A DNA stretch of 64,000 nucleotides from Lepidostoma basale (Eukaryota > Arthropoda > Insecta > Trichoptera > Lepidostomatidae), in the NCBI GenBank assembly GCA_022606425.2, contig JAHDVF020001050.1:310001-374000 (forward strand), in the 5' to 3' direction. The position numbers were made by a program, and so were the translations under genes. Every line of letters starts with the position of its first letter. The first letter of the stretch is position 1. The notes under the pieces are model-generated. The model ran no database searches and was not told where the DNA came from. It saw only the letters and a program-made list of their open reading frames with translations. Below are positions 49,501 through 60,009 of the stretch, piece after piece.

Positions 49501-50057
49501 GTCGTATATAGAAGAAAGTTATGCCTTTTTTTAAATTTAACTTTATTTAATGATAAATTTTTAATCAAAATGCGATAAACGCCAATACAATATACAATTA
49601 ATAAAAATTTATTTATAAAGCCAAATAATATTATATAATATTAATACTAGCATATAATCAATCAAAACTAAAAAATGTAAATCAAAAATGAAAATATGCT
49701 CTTTAACCAAAAAAATATATGAAAGTTATGAATATACGATGCAATATTTTGTTCATTCGTAGTATTTGTTAGTATTTTAAATTAGCCTTTCACCAGAATA
49801 ACTTAAACCCGACAGTTTTCTTTACCGAATCATTCAAGTATTTCGTGCATTAAATTAAATTTAGCACAAATTTAAATAAATTTTAAAAATTCCACATTGA
49901 CAACTTCATTTGACTTTCATTTTTTTTAAACATTGTTCGCTTCGATTCCACTTTAGCACAGACATCCCGCAATTGTTCTGGTAGATGGAATCCCATTTGA
50001 CATGACGGCGTGAAGTGATTGTATCTCTATTCTTTCACTCTTTACATATAACTATAT
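49501..50057. other. Unassigned A+T-rich DNA
   Basis: Nothing recognised. Confidence 0.4.
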
Positions 50058-50272
50058 GCGACGTTCGTGGCAGGTGGTTAGAGCTCTGACTTCCATTCCG
50101 AAGATCCCGGCAGTGTGATTGTCACACTGTCTTTAGGTAGAATTCACGTGACAATAAAATGGCGATACATAGGCTACCTATCACATGTCATAAGAATCAA
50201 TATAATAGCTAAAATAAATTGTGTTCAGTAATTGGGTTTATACCTGTTGTAAACAAAAAAAAAAGTTAACTA
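50058..50272 (+). mobile_element. tRNA-derived SINE, poly(A)-tail type
   Basis: GCGACGTTCGTGGCAGGTGG, TTCCATTCCGAAGATCCCGG (B-box bases deleted), AATAAAATGGCGATACATAG, TTGGGTTTATACCTGTTGTA and a run of ten A. Second clear member of the poly(A) subtype after 1829-2070. Confidence 0.88.
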
Positions 50273-50329
50273 TTTTATATACATGTAGGTAGGTGTTTTA
50301 TGATCTTACATTAAAAAAATTCTACCTTT

Positions 50330-50935
50330 TCTTCTTTTAAACCTTTGGCCTGTTCCTGTAGTCAGGCTGACTTTTTTTGGGAGTTTAACCCAGCTATCTC
50401 TCCACCTTTTGGCGGGCTTCTGGATGGACGGTGGTCAACAGGAATCTGATGCTCCACAACGTGTGGGATTCTGGAGAGATTCATCCTCTGCACGAGCGCA
50501 TTCCAGTATCTTCTGCGTTGTCTGCGTTGTTTCTTACGATATCTTCCACCTTGCAGATTTCGTGGATAGACGTGTTCCTCACCCTATCTCGAAGAGTCTT
50601 TCCTGCTATAGTCCTCAGCGTCCGCATCCCTGCCACTTATACTTTGCTCTTCGTTCTTGTGGTATCCGCTCTGGTCACAATGTTATAAATCAGTATAGAC
50701 CTTACGCAGCTTTTGATTAGACTGTCAGTTCTCGTATATTTATTCTTCCATATGGTCTCCTCGAGACAACCTGATACTGTCGAAGTTTTGTTGACTTGTC
50801 CCATTATTTAGCTGACAAGGTCATTTGTACTGAGCAGATCCACTCCTAGATATCTAAATTTCGTTACCTATTCCAGCATTATGTCATATATGAATAACCT
50901 GCATCCAAAGAGTTCTTTTGAGAATGTCATGGTTA
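50330..50935 (-). pseudogene. LINE-F-like 3' end, long degraded copy
   Basis: Minus strand: YLGVDLL start region, then SDLIKSCVRSILIYNIVTRA, AGMRTLRTIAGKTLRDRVRN, TSIHEICKVEDIV, QKILECARAED, ISRIPHVVEHQIPVDHRPSR, SPPKGGEIAGLNS. Frameshifted at least four times. TLRDRVRN and the RPSRSPPK end place it with LINE-F. Confidence 0.78.
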
Positions 50936-50984
50936 TTAATTTCTCAACTGAGATCATCGTATTGAAGTTGGCGGCCGATGTCTG

Positions 50985-51485
50985 GAATTTATTTAAGAGC
51001 TTTGCTCTCTCTCTCTCTGGTTTCAATCCTGGGATCGGTTTGCAGCAATTTTCTCTATTCTTCTCTTCCATTCTTCCCTGTCTTGTGCGGCTCTTTTGAA
51101 ATCTGCATATGATGATCAGCGTACGTCCACCAACAGGTACTCCAGGTACCCTCGGCGTGGGTGTCCCCAAGAGTTTATCCCCTGGGTCATACCCTCCATT
51201 ATGGCATGCAAGAGGCCTTCTTGTCGTATTACATGGCCGATCCATCTTGCACGCCTTTCGGACAAGGTCCTGAGCAGGTGCCTTCCTCCTTCGATTCTTT
51301 GGAGAACCTCCTCATTTGTGATGTGGTCTCTCCAGGAAATTCCTCATAGTCTTCTATAGGACCACATCTCAAAAGCCTCTAGTCTTTGTTTATCTCTTTC
51401 GGATAGGCACCATGTCTCGCAGCCGTACATCAAGATAATCCATACATAGGTTTTGATGAGGAGTATTCTCAGTTTAAGGTCTATA
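50985..51485 (-). pseudogene. LINE-K 3' end
   Basis: Minus strand: LRILLIKTYVWIILMYGCET, WCLSERDKQRLEAFEMWSYR, RL-stop-GISWRDHITNEEV, LQRIEGGRHLLRTLSERRAR, WIGHVIRQEGLLHAIMEGMT, then frameshift: FKRAAQDREEWKRRIEKIAA. One stop and one frameshift. The homologous end lies at 21862-22200. Confidence 0.9.
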
Positions 51486-51894
51486 TTATTTGATTCTATT
51501 TTATTTTTATTCTATTCTAGAGGTTTGCAGTCAATATCAAATCACCATCAATAAATTACTATACCTGGAGTACTGATTTCAATTTCTTTGCCTCGGGCTC
51601 TCATTTAAAAGTAAATTACACGTCTGTGGAGGCCTTCTGCGAAAGTGAAACTGACGCGTAAAATGAGTAATTGCTTTGCGAGTTGTGATCGTGTTTGTGC
51701 GAAATTACGATTACTGAAGTATGCACTATCGCCAATCGAGATCTGCTCCATTCTCGGGTTACCTTACGTTCTAATAGCTTCTGTTGCAAGTTTCACAGTT
51801 TTGATAAAATAATTCGTTTCTGATCTCCAGCTTCAGGTGACGGATTTAAAAAAAGGGTCTAAAGGTTAATAGATTTTTCAGTCTAATTCCAGAG
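51486..51894. other. Unassigned DNA
   Basis: Nothing recognised. Confidence 0.35.
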
Positions 51895-52425
51895 TTTTAA
51901 ATATATGTATGGAAGTGAAGCATGGAACTGGCTAGTAGATTAAATGCAATAGAAATGAGCAAGAATAAGGAGGAAAGTAGATTAAATGTAATAGAAATGA
52001 GATCTTTTAGACGAATGTGCGATAAATCTGTACATGCTAGTATTAAATGCAAATATAAGAAGTGAATGCAGTGCAAATGTGTTTTGAATAAAATAAGGTG
52101 GTTTGGACACATATTCTTACTTTATCATTCTACAATATAGTTATCCATTGGATGTGAATGCATGAATATAAAACGATAAAGAGAGAGTATATTAGCAACG
52201 TAAACGGAACTAGAATAACGGAAAACTGAAGAAAACGTGGCACGATCAAATCAATCAAATATTAAATGTCAGCCATGCGAGGAATGAAGGAATCCAGAGA
52301 AGTATGTCAAGAAAATATAGTATCGCGGTTTATTCTTTCTGCCTACCCATTAGGATATTATTAAGATGGTTTGGACTCGTGGAAAGAATGGATGAATATA
52401 GAATGATAAATAAGAATATGTAAAC
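51895..52425 (+). pseudogene. LINE-A copies, heavily rearranged
   Basis: MYGSEAWNWLVD, RLNAIEMS then a repeated RLNVIEMRSFRRMCDKSVHA, ANIRSECSANVF, IRWFGHI, later KTWHDQINQILNVSHARN and QEN-VSRFILSAYPL; then another LRWFGLVERMDEYRMI at 52365. Internal duplications and deletions. Confidence 0.8.
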
Positions 52426-52608
52426 AACTTGGAGGTCGACATATTTCATGATAGTGTGAGAGGCCTCAGGGATGCAATATCAATGTTATGATTTTGTCTT
52501 ATTCTTAAGCTTAATTTTTTTAATGCTTCTCTTTTTATAATGTAATTGCAAACGATCTGGAATTGTATGTCTGTAATGTTTGTGATTTTTATCAAAATAA
52601 ATGAAAAT
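52426..52608. other. Unassigned A+T-rich DNA
   Basis: Ends in AAAATGAAAATGAAATGAAAA, a possible (AAATG)-type tail of an unidentified element. Confidence 0.35.
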
Positions 52609-52609
52609 G

Positions 52610-52815
52610 AAAATGAAATGAAAACTTAAACGGAACTAGAAAAAAAGAAAAACGGAGGAAAATGTGGCACGATCAAATCAATCAAATATTAAATGTCAGC
52701 CAAGTGAGGAGTGGAGGGTAAAGAGAGAAGTAAGTCAGAAAGGAGCAGTGCGGCGGTCCATGATTTCCATTCGGGAAGACGGCGTGATGGTTAGTTGGTT
52801 ACTTAGGAAATATTA
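52610..52815 (+). pseudogene. LINE-A 3' end
   Basis: NGTRKKRKTEENVARSNQSN-type frame shift of RKTWHDQINQILNVSQVRS, then KREVSQKGAVRRSMISIRED, GACGGCGTGATGGTTAGTTGG. Degraded coding part, clear 3' end. Confidence 0.8.
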
Positions 52816-53355
52816 CTCGACGTCAGATAAGATTATCCTCCGCCACGCGCTGAATATCTCCGTGAGTATCCACAGTTAAATGTGGGGACCCTCTCGCGTG
52901 GAAAGGGGAAGCAACTCAATCTTCCGGAGGTATTAGCTCCTTTGTGCCGCGAGAAGGAAGGATCCTTTGTTATCTCCCCGCGATGAAAGGAAACGTTTTA
53001 CCAAAGTGTATTTTTCTTAATATTTTTCGCATAAAATCGACCCTAAAAAGTCTTTAATTGCTTATTGCCCAATACAATCTACATGACAATGATTATTACT
53101 CAACACTTAGTAGCCGGAACCATTAAAAAACTCGTTAAAACGAGTCTGTCTTCATCATCATAACTTTTGTTCCTATCGGCCCCTCCTGGACTAAGGCGCA
53201 TTAAATATTTTTCAGTTTGCCTCGACAGAGACCTCGTTATATCGTTAAACTGTTTATTAGCTTCGTTTCAATTAAATATTGCACACCATATTTTCAGACT
53301 CACACCTAGAAAGTGTCTCGTTGGATCATGTAGCATTTATTAACCTCAGTAATAA
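52816..53355. other. Unassigned DNA
   Basis: 52840-52990 has balanced composition (GGGGACCCTCTCGCGTGG) and no match. 53160-53210 resembles a LINE 3' junction weakly. Confidence 0.35.
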
Positions 53356-53359
53356 CATA

Positions 53360-54012
53360 TATTCTTCTTCTTCCGGTGTCGTATCAGTTCCCCCCCTCCG
53401 TTGGCGATCACTGCAGCTATTTGGAACAGGTTATAACTCTCCTCATTCCTGTCCACGCTCTTATATCTCGCAACCAGGATAAGTGCCTTCTGCCAACTTC
53501 TAGACATCCCTCTATTTTGCCCATGATTATCAACCAAAGGAGGTGGTATCTTTCTCCTCTTGGCACATTCTTCTTTCGGTGCCGTGTCAGGTCCCTCCAA
53601 CGTTGGCGATCATTAAAGCAAAGGCATTTCTATCCTGCGCCATTTGGGAAAGGTTCTGAACTCTTGTTATTCCTGTCTACTATTTGATGTTCTGCAGCCA
53701 GGTCAGCTGCCTTCTACCAACTTCCCGACGTCCCTCCACTTTACCCATTATTATCCGACGAAGGAGGTGGTATTTTTCTCCCCTTAGCACATGACCCAAA
53801 TACGAGACCTTTCTAATTTTCACACTTGACAACAGCTCTCTATTGGCTCTGGCTCTCTGCAGTACGTCTGAATTACTGACCCTATCAGTCCACGGTATAC
53901 GTAGCATTCTGCGGTATATCTACATCTCGAATGCTTCCAACCGGTTCATTACATTCACTTTCAGAGTCCAGGTTTCTCAGCCATATATAAGATTTAATCA
54001 TTCTTTCTCGGA
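53360..54012 (-). pseudogene. Two LINE-E 3' ends in tandem
   Basis: 53575-54012 (minus): RNLDSESECNEPVGSIRDVD then RMLRIPWTDRVSNSDVLQRA, LLSSVKIRKVSYLGHVLRGE, YHLLRRIIMGKVEGRREVGR, RQLTWLQNIK-stop, QDRNAFALMIANVGGT. 53360-53573 repeats the end: KYHLLWLIIMGKIEGCLEVG, TYPGCEI, QIAAVIANGGGELIRHRKKK. Head-to-tail copies of one LINE family. Confidence 0.88.
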
Positions 54013-54054
54013 GTTTCAAGTTAAGACATATGTTAAGTCATATAACCAGACCCA

Positions 54055-54240
54055 AATATGAGACAGCAGCTCTCTATTAACTCCTTCTCCCTATAGCACG
54101 TCTGCATTTTGACTTTATCGGTCCACAGGTATGGAGCATTCTGCGGTATATCCACATTTTAAGTCCAAGTTTCACAGCCATTTAGTAGAACATACTACCA
54201 TATATATAACATTTAACCTTTCTTGTCAAAGTTTCAGGAT
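54055..54240 (-). pseudogene. LINE-E fragment
   Basis: Minus strand VCSTKWL-KLGLKM, WIYRRMLHTC, DKVKMQTCYREKELIESCCL: the YGCETWTLK to NRELLSS part of LINE-E, in several frames. Confidence 0.7.
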
Positions 54241-54582
54241 AAGATAATCGTTGTATAATATGGTTCTCATTTTATTAAATGTAGCACGTGAAACTTAAAT
54301 AATGTTCCCTAGGTAATTAATTTGGTAAACCATTTCGACATTTACACAATTCAGTTGCAGACTGGATGCCCAATAATCGATAATAACATTTACTATCATA
54401 TTATTCATACGTCCACTATATTAAGTGGATGAAATGCAATAAGTATGAGAGTACTTTCGCTTGCTTTAAACCGTCAGAACCGGAGCGTGTCGATAGTGAA
54501 TGCTTGATTTAATTATTATCACTTAAGTGTTGATACCAGTTGTGGAGAAAATTAGTACTTCAGAAATATTGAAACTAAACTA
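54241..54582. other. Unassigned A+T-rich DNA
   Basis: Nothing recognised. Confidence 0.35.
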
Positions 54583-55560
54583 ACTAACTTACCATCACGC
54601 CGTCTCCCCGGAGGGGTAGGCAGAAATAATGGAACGCCACACTGTTCTGTCCTGACATACGTCTCTCGCTTCCTCTACATTCATACATCTTGTCATGCAC
54701 GCACGTCGATTTTCCGACTCCTCACGTGACCGACATTCAATATTTGATTGATTTGATCGTGCCACGTTTTCCTCGGCCTTCCTCTATTTCTAGCTCCGTT
54801 CACGCCGTTTACATATACCTTCTTTACCATTCTGTCTTCACTCATTCTTTCCATGTGTCCAAACCATCTTAATGACCCTTTCCTTATTTTGTTCATAACA
54901 CTTTCATTTGCACCACATTCACTTCTTATACTTGCATTTGTCACTCTATCATAAACAGATTTGCCACACATTCGTCTTAGAGATCTCATTTCTACTGCGT
55001 TTATTCTACTTTCATCCTTCTTTTGCCAGTTCCATGCTTCACTTCCATACATAAGGGTCGGCACAAGAACACCATTGTGCACTGCCATCTTAGCTTTTTT
55101 GGATAGGCTTTTGTTTGCGATGACAACTTTAAGTGCACCATTTATTCTGTTGCCTGCCCCAACCCTTCTTTCAATATCCTTCTCCACCCTCTCATCCTTT
55201 GTAAACATACTTCCTAAATAAACAAATTCATCCACTTGTTCCAGATTTTCACCGTTTACACTAATGTTGCAGACTGTCATGGTTCCTTCTTTTTCGAAAA
55301 TCATTACCTTAGACTTATTCACATTCATCATCAAATCGTATCGCTTGCATACCTCATACATACTAGACACCAGGGCTTGCAGTTCGTGCTCGTTGTCTGC
55401 AAGTAACACAGCGTCGTCCGCATACAACAAACAGTTTACTGACACACCTTCCATTTTTGCACCTGCTTCCAACCCTTTCAGCTCTTTCATACACTTGTAC
55501 ATATATAGATTAAACAACCATGAAGACATTACACACCCCTGTTTGACACCTTAATTGATA
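54583..55560 (-). pseudogene. LINE-A, best copy, with reverse transcriptase YADD box
   Basis: Minus strand opens with GVKQGCVMSSWLFNLYM (the conserved RT G--QGC motif), then VNCLLYADDAVLLADNEHEL with the YADD catalytic box, KRYDLMMNVNKSKVMIF, LEQVDEFVYLGSMFTKDERV, RRVGAGNRINGALKVVIANK, LVPTLMYGSEAWNWQKKDES, RSLRRMCGKSVYDRVTNASI, RKGSLRWFGHMERMSEDRMV, GRPRKTWHDQINQILNVGHV. About 280 codons are uninterrupted until a one-base deletion near 54712 shifts the last about 35 codons; the 3' end with (GTTA)-type tail follows. Endonuclease and RT fingers are absent. The low decay suggests recent activity in this genome. Confidence 0.97.
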
Positions 55561-55639
55561 TCAAACCAGGCTGTAAATATTGAAACGATTTAATAATTTA
55601 TTTGAAATCTAAAATACAACGAAAGTTAAAAAAAATAAT

Positions 55640-55888
55640 TTAGTAAATATGTTTATTGTTTCTTGAACAATGATATAAAACTCCATATTTAATAATTAAT
55701 ACGAATGAAAACGTCAGTTTACTAGAAGTTTTATTATATTTTATGGGAATGACATGTTTCCCCCTTCTAAGGCATCATCAACACATTTGAATTGCCTTAG
55801 AAGGGCGAAACATGTCATTCCTATAAAATATAACAAACTTTCTAGAAAACTGACGTTTTCATTCGTATTAATAAATAAATATGTATTT
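55640..55888. mobile_element. Family-1 palindromic element, full length
   Basis: Flank TTTCTTGAACAATGATATAA, arms AAAACGTCAGTTTACTAGAA and TTTCTAGAAAACTGACGTTT. Left minus: UUGAUGA (complement 55775-55781)-U-GCCUUagaAGGGG-GAAACAUGUC, with G8 intact. Right plus: UUGAAUU-GCCUUagaAGGGC-GAAACAUGUC. Best-kept GAAACAUGUC pair. Confidence 0.85.
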
Positions 55889-55929
55889 TCTTAAGAAGAA
55901 CTGTATTTGTGGTGTGGCATTATTAAATA

Positions 55930-56052
55930 TAATATTTATACACGTCTTTTGTAACCTTGATGAAGCTCCGGCGGGAGCGAAACCAGCTGGTTGTTAAAAA
56001 ATAGTGTTTTGTATAAACAAATTGAAAGTGTATTGAATTTAAATAAATATTT
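55930..56052 (+). mobile_element. Family-4d solo hammerhead-bearing element
   Basis: A single-arm copy lying about 40 bp from a family-1 palindrome. Contains the core at 55951-55997 and a downstream ATAGTGTTTTGTATAAACAA, AATTGAAAGTGTATTGAATT block that resembles the flank of 48045-48285. Confidence 0.7.
55951..55997 (+). ncRNA. Hammerhead-like ribozyme core
   Basis: UAAC (55952-55955), C-U-UGAUGA (55956-55963; CUGAUGA with one inserted U), A, GCUCC-GGCG-GGAGC (55965-55978), GAAA (55979-55982), ACCAGCUGGU, U (55992), then GUUA (55993-55996) pairing with UAAC. Stem II has 5 bp and stem I 4 bp. Stem III is the self-complementary CCAGCUGG, which pairs best between two molecules. Confidence 0.7.
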
Positions 56053-56057
56053 AATAA

Positions 56058-56212
56058 ATTAATCTCTCATGCGTTTCTGGTAGTATAATACATACAATAT
56101 ACAATATACTATATAATACATACAATATATTATTTGACCTATTCCCAAAAGATGCCTTAAACCTTAATTTTGTAATGTCTATTGATGAAATATACTGATT
56201 CAGTTTGATTGG
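56058..56212 (+). pseudogene. LINE-G 3' tail
   Basis: TCTCATGCGTTTCTGGTAGT, TTGACCTATTCCCAAAAGAT, GCCTTAAACCTTAATTTTGT, GAAATATACTGATTCAGTTTGATT: same 3' UTR as 26042-26249. Confidence 0.8.
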
Positions 56213-56505
56213 ACTACGATGGTTTGGACACATGGAAGGAATGAATGAATAAAGAATTTTAAAGAAAGTAAACGTAAACGAAGTAAACGGAACTAAAACA
56301 AGAGGAAGACCGAGGAAAATGTGACACGATCAAAAAAATAAAATGTTTAATGTTGACCAAATGAAGAGTGGGTGAAATTGACCTGCATGACATGATGTAT
56401 GAATTTGGAGGAAGCAAGAGAAGTATGTCAGAAAATACAGTGTGGTGGCCTATACTTTCTGCTTATCCCTTCGGTAGACGGTGTGATGGTTAGTTAGTTA
56501 GTTAT
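56213..56505 (+). pseudogene. LINE-A 3' end
   Basis: LRWFGHMEGMNE, NEVNGTKTRGRPRKM, then frameshifts, MNLEEAREVCQKIQCGGLYF, GACGGTGTGATGG and (GTTA)n. Starts directly at the LINE-G tail. Confidence 0.85.
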
Positions 56506-56884
56506 GTTTTTTTTTCGTTATTTTATTTGGACTGATGTATCGAACTTGTGGCGTGCGTAGTGCGGGTCATGTAGCGGAAAGGCAACTCGGAGATTGTACG
56601 CATTATGTCGGAAATACAATACACTCAATCGATATTAGATTTCAACAGCCCTTTGTTCAAACTCCTTCGACTAATCTGAATAATGAAAACGGAACTTACT
56701 AAATACGCGCGCCGTCCATATATACCATAATATTATATAATATTAATGCTGCACACTCGGGATTGATGTTAATCGCATGTGTATAGTACGTGTCTCGTAA
56801 CATTTCACTTACATTTAGTATAGAGCGGTACTACACTGACTCAATATTTTTAAAATAATAATATAAATACAGCAATGTTCAATA
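56506..56884. other. Unassigned DNA
   Basis: Nothing recognised. Confidence 0.35.
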
Positions 56885-57095
56885 ACTGTTTTTGTTTTTA
56901 TTTCGACAGCGACTAGTTTCACCAGGCTGACTGGCGAAACCGATCGACAAATGTAACAAATGTTGAACGAGTTATTATATAAAAAAAAACATAATTTTAA
57001 TTAATAGTCATTTAAAATAAACTTCCATCAAGGGATTGCCGTAAATTATTAGATTATCTTAAATATTTTTCGCATTTTTGTTTCAATTCTTCATG
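56885..57095. mobile_element. Family-5 palindromic element
   Basis: Minus: GCCAGucagcCUGGU-GAAACUAGUC-GCUGUCG and AAATAAAAACAAAAACAG. The plus side has CTGACTGGCGAAACCGATCG. Outer block AAATAAACTTCCATCAAGGG. Hairpin and GAAAC...GUC present, heptamer lost. Confidence 0.72.
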
Positions 57096-57307
57096 TTTAT
57101 ATTAAAAATAAGTTTTAGTTAACCATGAAGTCGAAAATCAGAATGTAAAAGTAATGTTATTATAAATAATAAAAAAAACGTATTTCGTAAGTCGTAAAAA
57201 ATAATTATTTTGTTATTTTATTTTATATCATTGTATTTTATATTATTTGTTTTAAATTTATTTTGTGGATGTTGGAAGATCGAAGTGTGCGCGGGAGATG
57301 CCTATTG

Positions 57308-57462
57308 GTGGCGATGAGGTTCGCAACCCATCACACCGCGTCTCCCGCGGGGCGAAAAGAGAAGGATGGAGTGCCGCATTAGTAAAAGTGTGACAGTCCA
57401 TTCTTTCTGCCTACCCTTTTGGGGAGACGGCGTGATGGTTAGTTAGTTAGTTAGTTAGTTAA
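57308..57462 (+). repeat. Twin LINE 3'-end composite, copy 3
   Basis: GTGGCGATGAGGTTCGCAAC, CGTCTCCCGCGGGGCGAAAA, GGAGTGCCGCATTAGTAAAA, GTGTGACAGTCCATTCTTTC, CGGCGTGATGGTTAGTTAGT. Almost identical to 31037-31180 over 140 bp. Confidence 0.88.
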
Positions 57463-57539
57463 AAAATAATTGAGTTTTTCCATTAAGCCTCGAATCTGCA
57501 ATGAAATGAGTGTTATCCAATAAATATTTAGTCTAATCA

Positions 57540-57651
57540 TTTACATATATAAAAATCATTAATATGAATCTGTTTTTATATTTATCTCGCCTAGCCAAGT
57601 CATTATCAAATGTCACATTTGATAATGATTTGGGTGGGCGAAATGTGTCAT
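57540..57651. mobile_element. Family-1 palindromic element, 5' part
   Basis: Two opposed UUGAUAA heptamers 10 bp apart (complement 57603-57609; plus 57619-57625) with their hairpins; the plus side ends GGGC-GAAAUGUGUC. Continues at 57979 after a LINE-F insertion. Confidence 0.8.
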
Positions 57652-57978
57652 CTTCTTCTTATTCTTCTGATTGCAGATCTTGCGATCTGTTTATGCAGGA
57701 TATCAACTTTCTTCCTGTTATGAAGACGACCAGCCTTCTCTTCGTCTCTTTGGTGGTCATCCTGGTCGTCGACGGCCCTCTGGAGTCTCGTGCATCTCGA
57801 TCTTAGGAATTCTTGCTGGATCCATTCTCTCGATGTAGTCTGTCCAGAATCGTCTTCTCTGCCTACTCCATCTCACAGTGTCTTCTATTTTGCAGGATTG
57901 CGAATTTCTTCATTGGGTATCCTATCCTAAGGGTTCTCCCCACAATAGGTTGCAATGTTCATTCTGACAGTGTCAACA
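57652..57978 (-). pseudogene. LINE-F-like insertion with target duplication
   Basis: Minus strand: NPLVGRTLRIGYPMKKFAIL, QNRRHCEMEQAEKTIL, DYIERMDPARIPKIE, HESRGPSTTRMTTKETKRRL, VFITGRKLISCINRS, CNQKNKKKM. Ends in AGAAGAAGAAGATG. Flanked by an 11-bp duplication AAAT(G/A)TGTCAT at 57641-57651 and 57979-57989, which shows it inserted into the palindromic element. Confidence 0.85.
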
Positions 57979-58098
57979 AAATATGTCATTCCCATAAATT
58001 ATAAAAAAACTTTTAGAAAACGTACGTTTTCATTCTTATTAATTATTTAATAAGGAGTTTCACATCGTTGTTCAAGAAACAATAAGTAAGTGTAAAAA
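57979..58098. mobile_element. Family-1 palindromic element, 3' part
   Basis: AAATATGTCATTCCCATAAA, CTTTTAGAAAACGTACGTTT, TTAATAAGGAGTTTCACATC, TTGTTCAAGAAACAATAAGT: right arm and distal flank of the copy at 57540. Confidence 0.8.
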
Positions 58099-58439
58099 TC
58101 ATATATTTTTATAAAGAGCCACAGATTTTAAATAGTCTTATGTCTTATGGAGCGAAAAACATTTCCTTATATCCGTGGGCGGCTCCGTACCGGGGAAGGC
58201 TTAGTTTGCGGCGCGCCTGTTCAGAAATGCACGCGCTTCTTTGTGTAACATTTCTGTGCGCCTGTTCGATGTTTGTTGAAACTTTGTTCATTTCCCGCTC
58301 TGCTGCCCCCCCCGCTTCCTCACCTTCCTACATGTGTATACATCAGTTTGAATGTGGTATTAGCGTCGTTATTCGTACCATCACTAATGTTCCGTACAGA
58401 AAATTCATGATTTAAAACATGAACTATTCGAAAGCTAAC
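58099..58439. other. Unassigned DNA with a G+C islet
   Basis: 58165-58325 is G+C-rich (GCTCCGTACCGGGGAAGGCT, GCGGCGCGCCTGTTC) with no repeat match or readable protein motif. Confidence 0.4.
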
Positions 58440-58648
58440 TATTTTAAGCCTACTTGTTTGATTATGCTTTCGTAAGCCTCTTCTGTGTGAATCTGAATCT
58501 GGCATTTTTTCTAAATGGCCAGCCCACCGTAGCCGTTGATCTTGGAGAATCTCACTACTGTTTCCTGGTTAATCAGTACATCAAGTTCAAGATTTCTTTT
58601 GATTCTGCGAGTCACATCCTCCAGCGTGAGTCCAATTTTTTTTCTCAT
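58440..58648 (-). pseudogene. LINE-L fragment
   Basis: Minus strand DVTRRIKRNLELDVLINQET, then EILQDQRLRWAGHLEKMPDS. LRWAGHLEKM is the LINE ORF2 'RW-GH--RM' signature. Not attributable to the other families. Confidence 0.65.
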
Positions 58649-58675
58649 TGAATGTGATGTAATAATGTGAATGTA

Positions 58676-59112
58676 ATCTTCTTCTTCTTTTTCCTCAGCC
58701 TATTCCCGTCCACTCCTGGATAAAGGCCTCCTCTATTCGCTTCCATGTCACTCTATCCTGTGCAGACTGCATTCAGGTTATTCCGTCGTGTCTGTTCAGA
58801 TCATCCTTCCGCCGTAGTTGCAGTCGCCTTGCACTTCTCTTTGCCGTCCACGGTCTCCAAGTCAGCAGCCTCCTTGTCCACTTTTCATCTGAGCTTCGGG
58901 CTACGTGACCTGTCCATTGCCATTTTAGAGTCGCCACCCGGTGGATGATGTCAGATACCATTGTTTTTTCTCTCTCAACGTATTGTTTCTGACTCTGTCT
59001 CTTAGGCTTAGGTATTCCTAACATGGCTCTTTGGGTCACTCGTAGTTTCTCGGCACTTTGTTTGGACAATGTAACAGTTTCAAGACCATAAGTACCAACT
59101 GAATGTAATAAG
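58676..59112 (-). pseudogene. LINE-B 3' end
   Basis: SVGTYGLETVTLSKQSAEKL, RVTQRAMLGIPKPKRQSQK (frameshifted), VSDIIHRVATLKWQWTGHVA, RRLLTWRPWTAKRSARRLQL, RRKDDLNRHDGIT, then AQDRVTWKRIEEAFIQEWTG in the next frame and an (AAG)n tail. Confidence 0.92.
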
Positions 59113-59214
59113 TAGGTATGTTTATTCATTCAAATATGTATGTTTATCATCATTTAAATAAGTATTTTAGAATCCATCCATTTTTGATCTCCAAATCGTA
59201 TTTAGAGAATTAGT

Positions 59215-59580
59215 TTTATACAAACAAACAAACAAAGAAACAAACCATCACGACGTTTCCCCGCAGGGGTAGGCAGAAATAATGAACCGCCACACTACTC
59301 TATCCTAGAAAATCTCTCTAGATTCCTCCACATTCATACAACGAGTCATACACGCACGTCGATTCCTCCGACTTCTAAATAACCAACCTTTCAAATTTGA
59401 TTAATTTGGTGATGCCATATTTTCCTCGATCTGTCGCGACTCCGTACCCCATTTACATCATTAACGTATACTTTCTTAACCATTCTTTCTCCATCCATGC
59501 GTTCCATATGTCTGAACCAACGCAGCGATCCTTTCATAATTTTGTTCATAATACCTTCTTCCGTTCTACATTCCTTTCAG
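59215..59580 (-). pseudogene. LINE-A 3' end, (TTTG)n-tail subfamily
   Basis: Minus strand: RTEEGIMNKIMKGSLRWFRH, MERMDGERMVKKVYVNDVNG, VRSRDRSRKIWHHQINQI, VMNVEESREIF; ends CGTCGTGATGGTTTG and (TTTG)n. Closely related to 44786-45245 and 61885-62175. Confidence 0.9.
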
Positions 59581-60009
59581 ACTTTCTGAGCTCATTAATT
59601 TTATTTTACACGCTAACGGACATTTGTATAAAAAATCTAATACCTTCGTCATAGAATCCGCAATATTTAACCATCGTGACGAAATAAAAGAAGCGCAGGT
59701 GTCGGTAACGGTCCAAATGTTGCCCGTGGAGTGTAGGAATGTAAATATTTCAGTATTTGTACAGTAGGTACCTATCGCTGTACGTATTCTCAAGCATTGT
59801 GGCAGTGCAGAACTTAAGTATTCATCTGCGGGGGTTGGTCAGTCTTGTTAGCATTTTATAGTGGCAACCCTGTGCGCCGGAGTTTTATTTGCCAGGGACA
59901 TATTATATTATACATACCGTAGGTACTGTTTTTAAACATTTCTGGAAACCTAGAAATATAATTTTCCATTTTGTGAATTCGAAAATACTAAGACTTCTTA
60001 CAAGATGTA
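59581..60009. other. Unassigned DNA
   Basis: Nothing recognised. Confidence 0.35.
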
